A DNA stretch of 64,000 nt from Allium sativum (GCA_030737875.1 CM060922.1:301435456-301499455), one strand, 5' to 3'; shown: positions 22,101 through 35,471, counted from the stretch's first letter. Made by a program: numbers and translations. Notes: generated by a model from the sequence alone, not told the origin.

Positions 22101-22789
22101 ATGGAAGGCCTTGTCGATCACCTACATGTTGGTGGGAATCTACGGATAAGATCTTGCTTGGGCCTGATATGGTTAGGGAGACTTCTGAGAAGATTGACTT
22201 GATTCGAAGAAGGATGAAAGCAGCGCAGGATAGGCAAAAATCTTATGCGGACAAGAGGAGGACGGACCTTGAGTTTGAAGTTGGGGACATGGTCTTTGTC
22301 AAAGTGTCGCCGTTACGAAATGTGGTTCGCTTTGGATCTGTTGGGAAGTTAGCACCAAGGTTCGTAGGGTCGTTTCCTATTAAGGAAAGGATCGGACGGA
22401 TGGCATATAGAGTGGAGTTGCCTGACAGACTTAGTGGTGTACATGATGTATTCCATGTGTCACATTTGAGGAAGTGCTTACATGAGACCGCAGAGGTTGT
22501 AGAGCCGAGCTTGCTTAGGGAAGTGGAAGTAGAGCGTGATGCGACTATTCGACGAGCTCCTACTCGCGTCCTTGGGTCAGAGACTAAGAAATTGAGGAAT
22601 CGAGAGGTTCAACTAGTCAAAGTACAATGGGGAGAAGACGAGGGCAACGCTACTTGGGAAACGGAAGCAAAAATGCGTTCATTGTACCCATTCCTTTTTG
22701 AGGGTATGTATTTTAACTTCTCCTTTATCGTTTGTCTAGTACTTATCTTATCTTTAGTATGTCCTCTCATTAGTACCTTTGGCCTTTAG
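19098..22789 (+). pseudogene. pol: Element B Pol (nucleocapsid, protease, RT, RNase H, integrase, chromodomain-like tail)
   Basis: The first open segment (19098-21782) has no ATG of its own. It shows two CCHC knuckles (residues 12-25 and 33-46), aspartic protease DSGA (107-110) and RT with LATGFHQL and catalytic VDD at about 422-424. RNase H follows ([32 protein letters not shown]), then the integrase HHCC zinc domain ([14 protein letters not shown]) and [12 protein letters not shown] at 21780-21782 interrupts integrase. The frame continues with IVSDRDPIF and [10 protein letters not shown], then a one-base loss near 22069 moves it to another frame that ends at 22789. A KLAPRFVG segment and a chromodomain-like end (LVKVQW, ATWETE) close it. 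These enzymes would copy the RNA to DNA and insert it; the full polyprotein is not encoded by this copy. Confidence 0.93.
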
Positions 22790-23279
22790 ATAGGGTAAAC
22801 CTATGGTTGAAACATGTGTTTGAGACATGTTATGTTTGATGGATGCATGTGGATGCAAGTGGTTGCTAGTGGTTGCCCATGGATGCATATATACACACTT
22901 TAGGCACTAGATCGGCTCAATCACTTCATATTGCATATTGCATAAAATTGTGTGTAGGAAGCTATATTTATGGATGTATAATGATTGTGTTATCATATGG
23001 ATGATGCATTTTGGTGAATGATTGTGCACTCATATAGATATTGTATGTGTCGATAGGGTTCTCTCGCATACATAATGGATGCATGGCACTATCATGGTTT
23101 GCATATGTTCATACATTAGATAGGGAACATATACACACACTCTTTGCATATGCTCATACATCATTAGAAATTGTGTTAAGGACAATGGATGCCTGTGTTT
23201 GATGGATTGAGTAGATGGTTGTTTGGCTGGTAGGATATGCATTCTCCTTAGCTTAGAGATTTCGGGGACGAAATCCTTT
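22790..23279 (+). other. Element B 3' non-coding region
   Basis: About 490 bp with irregular TGGATGCATGTGGATGCA-like and CATATGCTCATACAT-like repeats and no coding sequence. A 7-bp hairpin, GATTTCG-GGGA-CGAAATC, stands at 23258-23275, ending 4 nt before the polypurine tract. Confidence 0.75.
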
Positions 23280-23292
23280 AAGGAGGGGAGAA
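23280..23292 (+). promoter_or_regulatory. Element B polypurine tract
   Basis: AAGGAGGGGAGAA directly against the 3' LTR; the plus-strand primer. Confidence 0.93.
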
Positions 23293-26200
23293 TGTAACAC
23301 CCCGAATTTTAGTTAATACTAAAATTCACTAATTGCAGAATAAATAATCTCAGATGTGGGAATTGGGGGTAACGGGCTGCGTCATTGCGTTCGTCTCGGA
23401 AAAATACGCGAAATAGAGTCCGAGTTTTCGAGAATCGGAGTCCGTATGGCCCGGTTATGGCCCAATGAAGTTTACAGAAAATTCAAAGTTCAAAACAGAT
23501 TTAAAAATTCAGGTTCAAATTTCGAAACATGCAGAAATGGGGCCAGGCGGGAAAACTCCCGCCCAGCCTGGTCGACATGGCTGTCGACAGGGCTGTCGAC
23601 TTGCCTGTCGACATGCCTGTCGACTTGGCTGTCGATAGGGCTGTCGACTTGCCCTGTCGGCTGATGCTGGCCTGGTGCACCTAGTTGAGTTTGGGTTAGG
23701 CTTTGGGGCTGGTTTCTGGAAACTTCCTAAAATCTGACGGACCTAATCTAACCTAGGGTTAATCCTATGGTCTAAAACACACCCTAATCCTATAAATACA
23801 CCCTAATGCAAGCCTAATCCCTACTAAAAATAGAAATGATGCCATCATGCCGCCAAAATCAAACTTGAGAGGAGCCTCCACTAATTTGTGAAGAAAGTTG
23901 CAAGCTAATCAACCTCTAATCATCATCTCCTTCAAATATTGCAACTAGTTCTACTTCATAAGTTTGCTAATCTTGGTTTTGGTGAGTTCCTATGCCTTTA
24001 GCAAGTAATTGCTAAACTAATTAGGATAGGATATTAGGAGGCTATGGATGTAAATGTGGATTATGCAAGTTGTGGTTGTCATATGTTATAAGTTCATATG
24101 TAAACTTGCCTCTTTTTATGATATGATGTGTTATGTAAGATCATATGAAGTTTTATGCAAATTCTTATGCAAGATCATATGCAAGTTAGTCTCTTTTTAT
24201 GATATGCATAACATATGCAAGTTTGCCTTTGTGATATGACATGATATATGCAAGTTCATGTGCAAGTTAGTCTCTTTTTATGATATGCATAACATATGCA
24301 AGTTGCCTTTGTGATATGACATGGTATGCAAGTTTATATGCAAGTTTTATGCAAGTTTATATGCAAGTTCATATGCAAGTTTTATGCAAGTTCATATGCA
24401 AGTTTATATGCAAGTTCATATGCAAGTATATATGCAAGTTCATATGCAAGTTTTATGCAAGTTCATATGCAAGTTTTATGCAAGTTCATATGCAAGTTCT
24501 ATGCAAGTTTATATGCAAGTTCATATGCAAGTTTGTCTCTTTTTATGACGTGCATAACATATGCAAGGTTGCCTCTATGTATGACATGTTATGTAAACGA
24601 ATTACGTGGGAAACGATGGGGTTGATATGCATGTTAATAGAAATGTATAAAGTTGTTATGATTAAGCATAACATAAAATGAATGGACATAATTGGGAATT
24701 TACCTATTAAGTTAGGTCTACCCATATTATGGAGTTGGGAATTTACCTATTAAGTTAGGTCTACCCATACTATGGAATTGGGAATTTACCTATTGAGTTA
24801 GGTCTACCCATATTCTTAAAAATGTGTAATTAATTAGGGATAATTAATACAAATTATGGGGGTGATTAATTAGGTGTAATTAATCAACTAAGACACGAGG
24901 TTGGACCCTTTTGTAGCGGAAGTCTGCCCGGAACCGACCGGCCATCCAGCAGCTACAAATGATTGGCCCAATGTGAGAGGTCTTAGTCATAAATTAAATA
25001 CGTGATTAAAGTAAAGACACGAGGTTAGACCCTTTTTATGATGGAAGTCTGCCCGGACCCAACCGGCATATCCAGCAGTCATAAAAGATGGTCTAATGTG
25101 AGGGGTCTTTATGAGGTCATGATCTTAATTAATTAATTAAGAAACACTTAACCACATTAGCATGTAGAGGGACATGAGGGGTTAAGTGGGTGCCTTGGGT
25201 GGCATGTGGAAATCTAGTGGTTGCCTTGGGTGGCAATAGAAAATACGATTAGAATACTTAACCAAAGTGGAACATGTAATTAAAACATGATTAAAGGGTT
25301 AAGTGGTATACACTAGAAATAACAAGCTTAGGTGGTAGCTTGTGGGGGCCCATTTCAACCAATATCCCAAACGTATCTTAGTGGGCTCGACTCTAGTCGA
25401 GTGAAGGGACACGCATATTGGGCTTGACTATAAGAGGCCAAAACGGGGTAGCGGTGGCAACGCGAGTCCAACGGGTTTCATCCGCGTGTGTGAACCCGGG
25501 ATGGTAGGTAAGACGTTGTTGCATCGTGTAGATATAACTCGTGCACCATTTGTTGTATCGGGTTGCCACTTTGGGGAGTGATACACCCCATTGTGGGGCC
25601 AGCACGGATATCTACAGTAGGGAGCCGATCGCTTGGGAGTAGTGGGTACACCTAGTGAAGATAGGGGCAGACGGCACCTAGGTAGTCAGCTAGGGGTACA
25701 CGAAACTACTGGGTAAATTTTCTAAGTCCTTGGGAGGGATCAACCTTTAAGTAGGAATGACTGGTGTGGTGCAGTGTAGTAATTATCCTTGGGTGGGTAA
25801 ATGCGTCTTTATCGTTATCTTAGTTCATTCTAAGTCTGATTGGCTACTGAGTGTAGTCATTTATCCCCAGTCACACCGTACCAAGTTATATCATACCCTA
25901 ATTACTTTAATGATTGCATTGTTAAAGTTATAGGACTCGCTCAGACTTATGTCTGACCCCGTTGTTTTTATCTTTTTCCAACCCTCAGGTTCTCAGAGTG
26001 GGCCCAGCACGAGTGGGCTTTGATCAGGCTACTTCTATTACTCTCTTGGAGCTTGGACCCTAGATGTAGAGCTCAGCTTACCCTTTTTCTTTTATGGCTA
26101 TCAGTTCATGTACTGGGATTATGTCTTTTTATTTATCAGGATGGATATTTTGTACTTGACTCTTATTATGGTTTTGTGATGTAACCAAACATGTTTTGCT

Positions 26201-26349
26201 TTCCGCTGAAATGAAATGATGTTTTAAATTCTCAAGTATTATTTATATCTGTCTTGTTGTAATTTTTCTGTTCTATATTCACTTAAAATACTCCACCGAT
26301 GTTATGGCATTCCCTTAGTGAGTGACCGTAGCGGGTGTGGGGTGTTACA
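23293..26349 (+). repeat. Element B 3' LTR, 3057 bp
   Basis: Starts TGTAACACCCCG and ends GTGTTACA. It keeps the 237 bp that are missing from the 5' LTR (between AGGGACA at 25168-25174 and 25405-25411). GTCGAC array, TATA box, donor, repeat arrays and stem-loops are all conserved at an offset of 7956 bp up to that point. Confidence 0.95.
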
Positions 26350-26354
26350 ATAAT

Positions 26355-29349
26355 TATTTCAAAAATCAATTTATGTTCGAAATCCATTCATATTCAAATA
26401 GAATATATATTTTCATTTCAATTCGTTTCAATCTCGATTCATATTCAAGTAGAATATACTTTATATTTCCATATTAAAAATTGGTTTAAAAATCGATTCC
26501 TATTCAAATAGAATATATAACTTTATCTCAACTCCATTTGAACCGATGATTTAAATCCAGCACTTTCCATTCGAAAGAAATTTACAATTTATAAAGTTTA
26601 CTTTAAGAAAATAGGTGCTTAGAAAGTAACTTTATATAATATATATATAGAATATACTAGTTAGAAAAAAATAAGATAATTTAAAATACTATGTATATAC
26701 ATAATTTAAAAGTTTTACAAATTAGTTTAAGTAATAAAATATAAGGAAAATTTTAGTTATAACTAAATAGTTTTATATGTAAAGTTTTAATAGATAAATT
26801 TTAAGAAAGGCATAGTTAATTGAAATCAAACAGTGTAAATATATATATATAATAAAATTCTTTAACTATAATCGTTCCTTTCTTCCGAACTTCAAATACT
26901 TGAATCTAATTCTAGTCTCAATGGAGTTTACATAGCTCAACATCTTGTTTCAAACACCATTTCAGACCCATCTTTCAATTTAGAGAATTCAACCCATATT
27001 CAACTTTAAGTTTTAAACAACTCCGAGTATCCTAGATTATCTTTATTCCAAATTAAATTCAATAAGGATTTATTTCATTCAAATCCACACCCTAAATTTG
27101 AAAATCTCAAATTTTATTCAAAACCCAATTTAAGAATTTCCATTTCATTTGGGAAAAATTCTCTTAACCATTTCAAATAAACATTCGAAATCGAGATCTT
27201 TAAAGGAACCAAGTTTATCGAGTATCGGCTCATTCTTTTAAATGAAATTTCTACCAAATAAAATTCCCAAATATTTGAAAATCATTTAACTAACCGGTGC
27301 CCGTATATAATTTTCTATCCTACGGCCAAGTGGTATTAAATTTAATTTCCCAATATTTCAGGGATGGATCTATCATTTCAATCCAAATCAGGGTCATAGA
27401 GATTTATCATTTCACTCTGTGCTCTTAATTTATTTAAATCGATTAATCCCGAGTTTATTCGATGCCCGTAACATCAAGGGTAAATGGGATTAATCGTCAT
27501 AATGAACATGCAAATACACTATACTGAATATGGAGCATTAGCAGTATCAATCTCAATTCAGTAATAAATTCCAACCAAACATCCATCACAACCATTCCAT
27601 TCAAATGATCAGCATTAAACTGTTTTCAGGATTTACAAGAATTAGAATTTCCAACTAGCAATTTAAATTTAATTAAATGACTAATCATCGACCTAGATTT
27701 GCATGTTAACACACTTGCATGTTAATTTTTATGCAACACATCATCAAGCAAACGCAACCATGCAATCAAACTTATTTCATAATTTAATTTAATAAACATA
27801 CGAATAATTTAGTCATTCGTGAGTGAGAAAATCACTCACCATTGCGTCCTTAATGGATCGGACGTCCAACCAAAGCCCAAAATTTCATAGTCCCCAAACA
27901 CAGCCAAACCAGTCTCAAATCGACCGCAATTTCATCACGATCCCACCGCACCCAACCGTGTCTAAATCCGAGTTAAAACGAGAAAGTTATTAGCGTTTTT
28001 CTCATTTGAATTTTAAATATATAAAATAAATAAAAATAAATCCTCGCCAAATCAGGTGCTTCCACATCATCATCTCCTAACTCCCACTTCCCTTTTACTC
28101 CGCTTCAATAAACCATGGATAAAACCCATTCGGCGGCCAACTTTGACCGTCTACTGCCATTGTTTCCGACCACGAGAAGCATCGAGACCACCTCCATTGC
28201 GATCCTCCTCAAAACCAGCGTCTACCTATGTCAGCCTCGCCACCTCTAGTCTTCCCTATCGCCGTCGCCGAAACCATGAACCTAATGGGTTTCGAACCCT
28301 AAAACGGAAATTGCCATTAATCAACTTGACGATAGAACCTCTAATCACCACCAATACGCTCCAGTCGTCGATCTCTCAAATACCCTGGTCGTCGATTCTC
28401 CAATTAAGCCCTAATTCGAAAAACCCCAAATTTAAACCTAGGGTTTCGAAAATTGCTGGCTTTGACTGCGAATTCCCGCCAAACCACTCACTGCATGTCG
28501 AAATTAAGAGGTCTCGTAGGTTCGTATCATCGAGCTCTTCGTTTTGATATTTAATTTTCCATGGTTTGGAGAGATTTAATTTTGAAGTTGTAATTTTCAT
28601 TTAAGCTAGGGTTTTGAGAATTTTATTTCATCCATTGAAGATAAGAAATAGATGGAAAAAGTATACGTACAAATGAGAATGGACTGGTTAGTGATAAAAG
28701 GAATTTATATATATATATATAAAGAAACCAAATGTGAGAAACAACCATTATCATATTACAATGATCTCTTTTACACTTTCTCCTATACGATCAAATGATA
28801 AGTCGGATTGTAACGCGAGTTGAAATCCTATCATAATTTACTGTTTCGGTTCCGATGAGACTGGTTTCGTCGGATTCCAAGACAGTTGCAAGAAGAGTTA
28901 AATTTCACAGTTAATTAAATAAATAAAATATTCAAATATTCATTTAACTGTTTTAATTCAATTTAAATATTTTCTAAATTCCATTTTAATTCAGTTATAA
29001 CTTAAACAATCTTTTAAATTGATTTCACAAATTTTAAATTCTCGAATTTGATTATTTAAATTTAGATTTTAATTTCAGTTATAAGTTAACAACTCAAAAT
29101 TTCACCATTTACCATATCAAATTTGAATTCCCATTTTGACTTAGGCAACCCAAATTATCTGTTATTAGAATATTAAATTTCACAATACAACATTTACAAA
29201 TATAAGCTAAATTAACATTATATATATATGTGCTAAATTCAATAATTATTATCATCAAAATCAATAAGATATGATTTTTATCTAATACTATTCCATTTAT
29301 TCATATTAAATCTAAATTTAAAAATACATAAAAATTATGGGTTGCTACA
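26355..29349 (-). repeat. Older LTR-like sequence F, right part
   Basis: Continues the degenerate tandem array interrupted by element B, then AT-rich sequence. Read on the minus strand it begins TGTAGCAACCC at 29349, like an LTR start. A TATA-like stretch lies at about 28690-28712, a GC-richer leader-like block at about 28050-28550, and a donor-like ATG|GTGAGTGA near 27838. The other LTR end is not visible, so it is a fragment. A 163-codon plus-strand frame at 28056 lies in the leader-like block and looks like chance. Confidence 0.5.
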
Positions 29350-30539
29350 TCATCATATAGTATTCTTAACATAACTTAGTTAATAAACCATTTTAAATAA
29401 CACAATATTATTAATCCACACTATCTAGTTTATAAATATCATTTTATAAATCCTTTCTTTAGAGATATATTATATTAGATAACCACATATTATTCGGTCA
29501 TTAAAGTATCTTTAATTTCATCGATGGAATAAATTTAATCATCACAGATATTTCATAATAGCAAGATGAGTATGCAAACATATTAGCACACTAAACAATC
29601 ATTCGTACATCCATTCAACATATCCACATTCATATACCAATAATTTCGTGTTATAAAATAACGCGTATCCATATGTAGTATTTAATTAAAAATGAGCATC
29701 CATTCAACCATCACACAAATGCAATTAATTACGGCACATGATATCACATCCGCCAGTTTAACCATATAATCTGAGATTTATCATACTAATTTAATTAAAA
29801 ATAAATTTAGATGTTCTCACCTTATTTGCTTTCCAGTAAAGGACCTGCTTTTCCACGCAGAGGCGTTCAAACCCCGCGGCTTCTCTTACTCTTGTGCACT
29901 CCCACTTTCCTCTTTCACACTTCCTCTCTCTCTCTCACTCCTTTTCTTGCATTTTGTCCCCTCTCCTTCTCTTCTTTGTTTGTAATATTCCTATTTTTTT
30001 CAAAGTAAACTTTCAATCAGCAAAGAAATTGCGCATGCCACTGGTGCCGTGAACTATGCTTTTAACTAAGAACTATATGCATGCAAGCGCATGCAAGACA
30101 CACGCTTAACATGTTCAATCAGGAAGCAAATGTGGAGGAAGGATGCATGCAAGCTTGGGGAGTATTGCTACGAGGTGGGGTGCATGCACAGGAAGCTCCG
30201 CTGGTTTCTTTTTTTGAAGTATGGGGCGGTAGTGACAGCTGCTAAGAGTGGTGCAAACGGCTAGCGGTGGTGCGGTAGGTGAGCGATTGGGAAGTTGCGG
30301 TGGAAGTTTGCATGCAAGGAAAAGGATCTTTGGAGCTTAGGAGATAACATCCAGGTGGAAGGATGGTCTAGCTGGTTTTAAATGGAAATTGAAGGAGACG
30401 TGAATATTGAATGGAAGAAATATAAGGGATGGTCAAGGTGGAATGGAGAGGCCGCGGGTTCTGATGGTCAGGAGGCAGCGACAGTGGCATTAGCGCAGGG
30501 TAGTGGGGACTGGAGCTCGTCGGATGGCAAAAGGTGAGT
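29350..30539 (-). repeat. Older LTR-like sequence G, part 1 (host of element C)
   Basis: AT-rich up to 29810, then CT-rich (29850-30000), then GC-richer, which read on the minus strand resembles the transcribed leader of an LTR. It has a donor-like AAG|GTGAGAAC near 29820. It is interrupted at 30539 by element C and resumes at 40812. No coding sequence is supported. Confidence 0.45.
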
Positions 30540-31665
30540 TGTAATGACCCAAACTTTTTACACATCACTAACACAGGTAATACTTGATCGTAAGTACGTA
30601 ATTAAATACGAGTTAAAATTCATGTACAATAGCATGTAATGTATAGCGTTTGTTTAAAAATTCAATTTTCTTTTGTATGGATAATAACACATGTGTATAG
30701 CATTATAAAAAGCCGCTTTTCCTTTTTATGTATTTTGTTCATTCATTTTTAAAAGGATTTTGAAGCCTTATATTTTTCTTAAGTAAATTTCTTGTTTTTT
30801 TTACAATAAAGCATTCTTGACCAAACCATGTTTTGTTGGCAAGAGCAAGATCAAATGAACATGCTTGTTTCACTTACGCATCATAATAAAATAAAAAAAT
30901 CCCATCATCTCTTCGCTTACATATTTCCTTTCTTTACTTACATTTTCATGAATATGCACATAAAGATGCACCTACACAAGATGCACCTACACTAGAATAG
31001 GAATTTGAAAGCATATGCACTTGCACATGGCAAATCATTCTTGTCTATACATTTTCAGATTTTCTGAATTTTTCCTCTCTTTTATTTTTCCCAAAACATA
31101 TTCATTTTGTCACAAAACATGTGCTAAAAGATTGCCAAATCTTGTGTATATACCATAGATATTTCCTACACTAGTTAAGCACTTAAGAATTGTTTTTTTT
31201 AAAGATTTTTCCTTGTTTAAAACTCACATGGCCGAGATCATGCTTGTACCAAAACTTTCAGATTTTGTTTTGCCTTAAAAGGCAAGTAAAAATATTTATA
31301 TGGTTATGGTTAAATCATGTTGACATATGAGAATTTTGATTTAAAAACCCAAGGCAAACTGATTTTAAATGGTACAAAAGTGATGTTTTAATTTGTTTGA
31401 AAACCAAGAATGATTTGTGAAGATCATTTGCATATATGGTGTGACAATTCACAAGAACCAATAGGTAAAAAGTTGTGGTTATTCACAAGATCATTTCCTT
31501 TCTTTACTTATAGAGTGAAGATTGGCTGAGCTAAGCCATGTGAACTTGGGAGTGGTGTTATGATTTGGCAAGAGAAAAGAGATTTTCTATTTTGTCCATC
31601 AATTGTCACTTTTCAAAATCTTAAAACTGATTTTTTTTCAACATATTTTAAGGACTCCCTACCAC

Positions 31666-31674
31666 TATATAAAG
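31666..31674 (+). promoter_or_regulatory. TATA box of element C LTR
   Basis: TATATAAAG, kept in the other LTR at 37148-37156. The predicted start near 31697 gives a first exon of only about 67 nt before the donor. Confidence 0.7.
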
Positions 31675-31758
31675 ACATGAGCACACACACTTACTCACGC
31701 CATACCAGCACTTATATTTGATTAATAAAAGAGGATAAGCTAAGGATTTTAGCACATT

Positions 31759-31771
31759 TCCAGGTAAGTAA
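31759..31771 (+). promoter_or_regulatory. Predicted 5' splice site in element C LTR
   Basis: CCAG|GTAAGTAAA, a near-consensus donor with GT at 31764-31765. The 3' LTR keeps it as CCAG|GTGAGTAAA (37248), so the change stays within GTRAGT. With the acceptor at 35462 the intron would be 3699 nt. Confidence 0.6.
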
Positions 31772-34700
31772 ACCTGTATTTTATTTTCTGTTTTGATTTT
31801 ACTATAGTTTTGTGGTTAAACTATGAATGAACTTGGTTTTCTTTTGTACCCTTGCTCAAGTATTATATCATGAATGGTTGGCTTGTTAGATATGATGTAG
31901 GAATCCTTGATTGTTATTGAAAATCTTAAGTATCTTATGTTGAGAATTTATTTGCCAGGTAATATGCTCAGACCATGTATTTTTTGGTGAAACCTTACAA
32001 ATTCAAATGGATCAGCAAAACCTAGGATTAGTGGATTAAAGTATGGTGTTCTGCTATGTTGAAAACTCTTACATAGTCATTTAAGTGTTCAAAATGAAAC
32101 AAACACTTGCTAAAACCATTACTGTTATCTAAGAACAAACCATCAGGATGCTCTCTGTTTCATCAAATCAAATTGGATTTTCAAACTTCGTAAAACTTTG
32201 GTTTGAGTTTACAAATGCAATAAAGGATCCATGATTTATAAAAAGTAAGATCAAGATTTTTAATTACCTAAACTATGAGAAATCCGAGATGATCAGAAAT
32301 GGGTACTTAGGGCAATTTCCGATCATCTAGTTGATCGGAGATAATATGGCTGAGGGTGAAGCTCCATTAAGGTCCTAGTATGCTAGGAAAAATACAAGTT
32401 AATTATTCAAATGCATAGATTTGGAGAATTAAATAGAAATAGGGTTTAAAACTTGGTTTTGGGTTCTGTTTTTCACCGCCGAACTGCTCTCCGACGACGG
32501 GCCTAGGGAAGTGCGGTCATGTGCGTTGGGAGGTGGCGATGACATGGCAGGGAGGTGGCGGTGGTGCAGTGGCTAGGCAAGGCGTGGTAGGTGTTTCCTG
32601 CGGGGTCCTGTTTACTGTGTAAATGATGGCATGAGATTTTTGGACTAATGAGGTGATGGTGGCTGATGGGCATGGCGTCGACATCAGGGAAGGAGGAGAG
32701 ACTTGTCTGGGTGGTCATCGGTGGTGGGTGGTGGCGGGATCAACTGTGCACGTGCACAGGCCTGGAGGAAAGAGGAAGAAGAGGAGGACGTGTGGCCACC
32801 GTGGTTTTTGAGTGATCGGGCCAAGGATCACGAGGTCCAGGAGGGCGTGGTACTTGGAAAGTGGTACTACCACTGGCAGTGGTTGGCGCATGGGGACTAG
32901 GGCGATCGGGCAGGAGAAATTACATGGAATTGTAATGTGGTATTTTGGGCAAAGTGGCAAGGTGATCAGGCAAGCTAAAACAATGGGGTTTTGGGTGATT
33001 TGGCAAGTGAAACATGGGGTTTTTAGACCTGGTACTTTCCAGAAAGTGGTACTTTACCATTTAAACTTTAAAATGAAAATATTTGAATGTAATTCAAATT
33101 TAAATTGGTTTAAAATTAAATTATGGTTTAAATAAAAAGGAAAAATAAATATTTAAATAAAAATACTATTTTTATTTAATTTGCAAGAGAAATAGAATAA
33201 GTGAATCTGGATTTTTAATAAAGTTTTTGTCAAGACTAAAATTTAAATACTGAAACTATAATTTTAAGTTAAATTTAATTTAATTTAAAAGGAGAATTAG
33301 AAATGATTTTCTAACGAAATATTCAAACTGTAAAGTCAATGAAAAGAGAGTCGATTAAGTGGAAAGGATCGGGTTTAGTTGTGACAGAAGTCGAGAAGTC
33401 AGCACAGAAGATATAATTATATTAAATTTGAATTTAATTTCAAATAAAATGTTTAAAGTTTAAACAAGGTAAAAGATATACCGTATGTAACACCTACGCT
33501 AGAATTTGTCAGTTTTATCTAAAATCTAAAACATCAAATATAAGAAGTTGATCATGAACAGTCTTGTACTTTCTAAACAAGGACTGTGAATAATGTTTTT
33601 AATCATGGTTAGACTGATAAATTAAAAGGAGGAACTTTATCAGTATAGAAAGAGGAATAAGTAATTCAAGAATGAAGGATCAAAGGGAAAATTTAACGAG
33701 GAAAAATACCAAGTGTAAAAGTTGTAAAATAAATGATTTAATCTTAATTTAAGTCAATTATGAATATACAGACTTGAGGGATAATGATTAATATTTTTTT
33801 TCTAAAGAATAATAATATAACTATTTATTTTTAGAAGTGACAAGTAAAACGAAAAGAAAGACCATGTGCGACGCACACACTAAAATTGGCCGTTTTGAAA
33901 AGATGATCAAAATAACCAGATAGAGACCAGATGATTTTATACTGTTTAATTTGACTGGAATTATATATGCAGATTTAGATTATAATCATGTTAGATTTAT
34001 AATTTAAAAGGGAAAAATATTCGTTAATCATTTCAAAGAGGCCGAAATAAATATTTCACTTTGATTTGATTATACGCCGCGCGTTAGAGATTTTTAAATT
34101 GAAGACGACGAGATACAAGGACTATTTTTGAATAGTGCCTTCGATTTGTCCAGTCCCAGGACAACTTGTATGGACGAATGTCTGACAAAGTATACCTAAC
34201 AGATCGCGTAAGTCGGTCCCTTCAAAACTTTGTTTGGTGGCGGAGGAATTCGTTTCTCTTAGCTTTGTACCCGTGGTTTTGGAGAGATCAATTTGTGATT
34301 TGACGGGTTTGACGATGTGGCATTCAGAGAAATTAAAACAGTGATGATGAAAAGGTAAGTCTAGCTTCACGCCTCATACCCAGGAAATGACAAAAATCGG
34401 GCAGGCAGCATGGCTATGTGGGTCGCTCCCATTAGGGTGTAGCATCACCTATTTAAAGAAATTCCTTTTGTTTCTTAATCTATCGATTTTGCCCATTCGG
34501 GAATGGTTGCCATACACAACCATTGGTGATATACACTCGATACACTCAAGAGAAATGAGTGGTCGGTCATATGAGGGCCGGGTTGCAAGAGGTTCTTATT
34601 GAACCCAGATATATTTGCCTCTAGAGATACATCATCGGAAGGTGGTCCCAACCTTGTCAAAGTTGGAAATCCAATTTTCCTAAGCGCCAATTGGTTTTTA

Positions 34701-35302
34701 TTTGTATACTATATAGGAGAATGTGAAATGCAAGCATTCTTCTAGATTCTAAATTATTTGTGAAAACACCCAGATACTATGATAATATATGATTTCAAGT
34801 ATACAAAGTGTTTTGATCTCATAAGGTAAAAACCAGTTCCTTATTCACGGCGTGGTCTTATGAGATATTTTTATTTGTTTTAAAATGTTTACTCATACCA
34901 GTCCCCTGACTGACCCGGAGTTTATTTTTATGTGTTTTCCTTAAACTCTTGGGTATTCATAACACTTGTTATGAATAGACAAGTGAATCAGGATTTGGAA
35001 AAACTTGAGAAGCTGGATGGAGATTTTCTATGTGCTGATCTACTGACCTTATCTACTGTATAATTATAAGTCTGCAAGTTAGTCATCTATGATATGTATA
35101 ATTACAGATGTATTATGAATGGCTTGTATCACTAGATTCAGTATGCTCTGATGTAATATATTCCGCTTTGTAATAATATGAAGTATTATTTTTTGTAAAA
35201 AAAATTCCGCTGTGAGATTCTGATATTTTTGTCATTTTATCTTTTATCTATTCTTATTAATGGCATGACTTCCGATGTGTTCGAAAGTTGGGTCGTTAAA
35301 GT

Positions 35303-35314
35303 TGGTATCAGAGC
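35303..35314 (+). promoter_or_regulatory. Element C primer binding site
   Basis: TGGTATCAGAGC, two nucleotides after the 5' LTR; initiator Met tRNA type. Confidence 0.93.
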
Positions 35315-35441
35315 TTAGGTTATTGATTACCTAGGCATTGGGTGAGTGTGAGAGAGCGTATTTTTATAAAAATTAAAATAAATTTAAAATAAATCAACTT
35401 GGATAGTATACCTAAGTTAGTTATATCCAATCAAGTCGAGA

Positions 35442-35462
35442 TTGACGACCTGTTACATTCAG
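35442..35462 (+). promoter_or_regulatory. Predicted 3' splice site before element C gag remnant
   Basis: A TTGAC branch-point-like motif, then CCTGTTACATTCAG ending at 35462, 9 nt before an ATG at 35472. The site survives although gag-pol has been deleted. Confidence 0.5.
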
Positions 35463-35471
35463 GTGATTAAG

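Larger units (their letters stand above)
15337..26349 (+). mobile_element. Element B: complete Ty3/gypsy Tekay-like chromovirus, 11.0 kb
   Basis: Both LTRs, primer site, gag, pol and polypurine tract are present on the plus strand. The 5-bp duplication ATAAT at 15332-15336 and 26350-26354 is perfect. By eye I count about 16 substitutions between about 2.8 kb of aligned LTR, so the insertion is recent. Even so, gag and pol are in different frames, pol has a stop inside integrase and a later frameshift, and the 5' LTR has lost 237 bp. The first dinucleotide of the 5' LTR is TA, not TG. Confidence 0.96.
30540..35300 (+). repeat. Element C 5' LTR, 4761 bp
   Basis: Starts TGTAATGACCCAAAC and ends GGGTCGTTAAA, where the usual terminal CA has become AA. 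A TATA box (TATATAAAG, 31666-31674) is followed about 90 nt later by the donor CCAG|GTAAGTAAA. A GC-rich block at about 32460-32900 carries chance reading frames. The conserved stem-loop CAGTC-CCCT-GACTG is at 34899-34912 and a TTCCGCTG motif at about 35205. Confidence 0.94.

Noticed and set aside
28056..28547. 163-codon plus-strand ORF, Pro/Ser/Arg-rich
   Set aside because: It lies in the GC-richer leader-like block of old LTR F, has no domain, and composition alone explains the open frame.
32703..33135. ORFs in the C LTR (also 38120-38634)
   Set aside because: The frames are not equally maintained in the two LTR copies and show no domain; GC-rich leader sequence.
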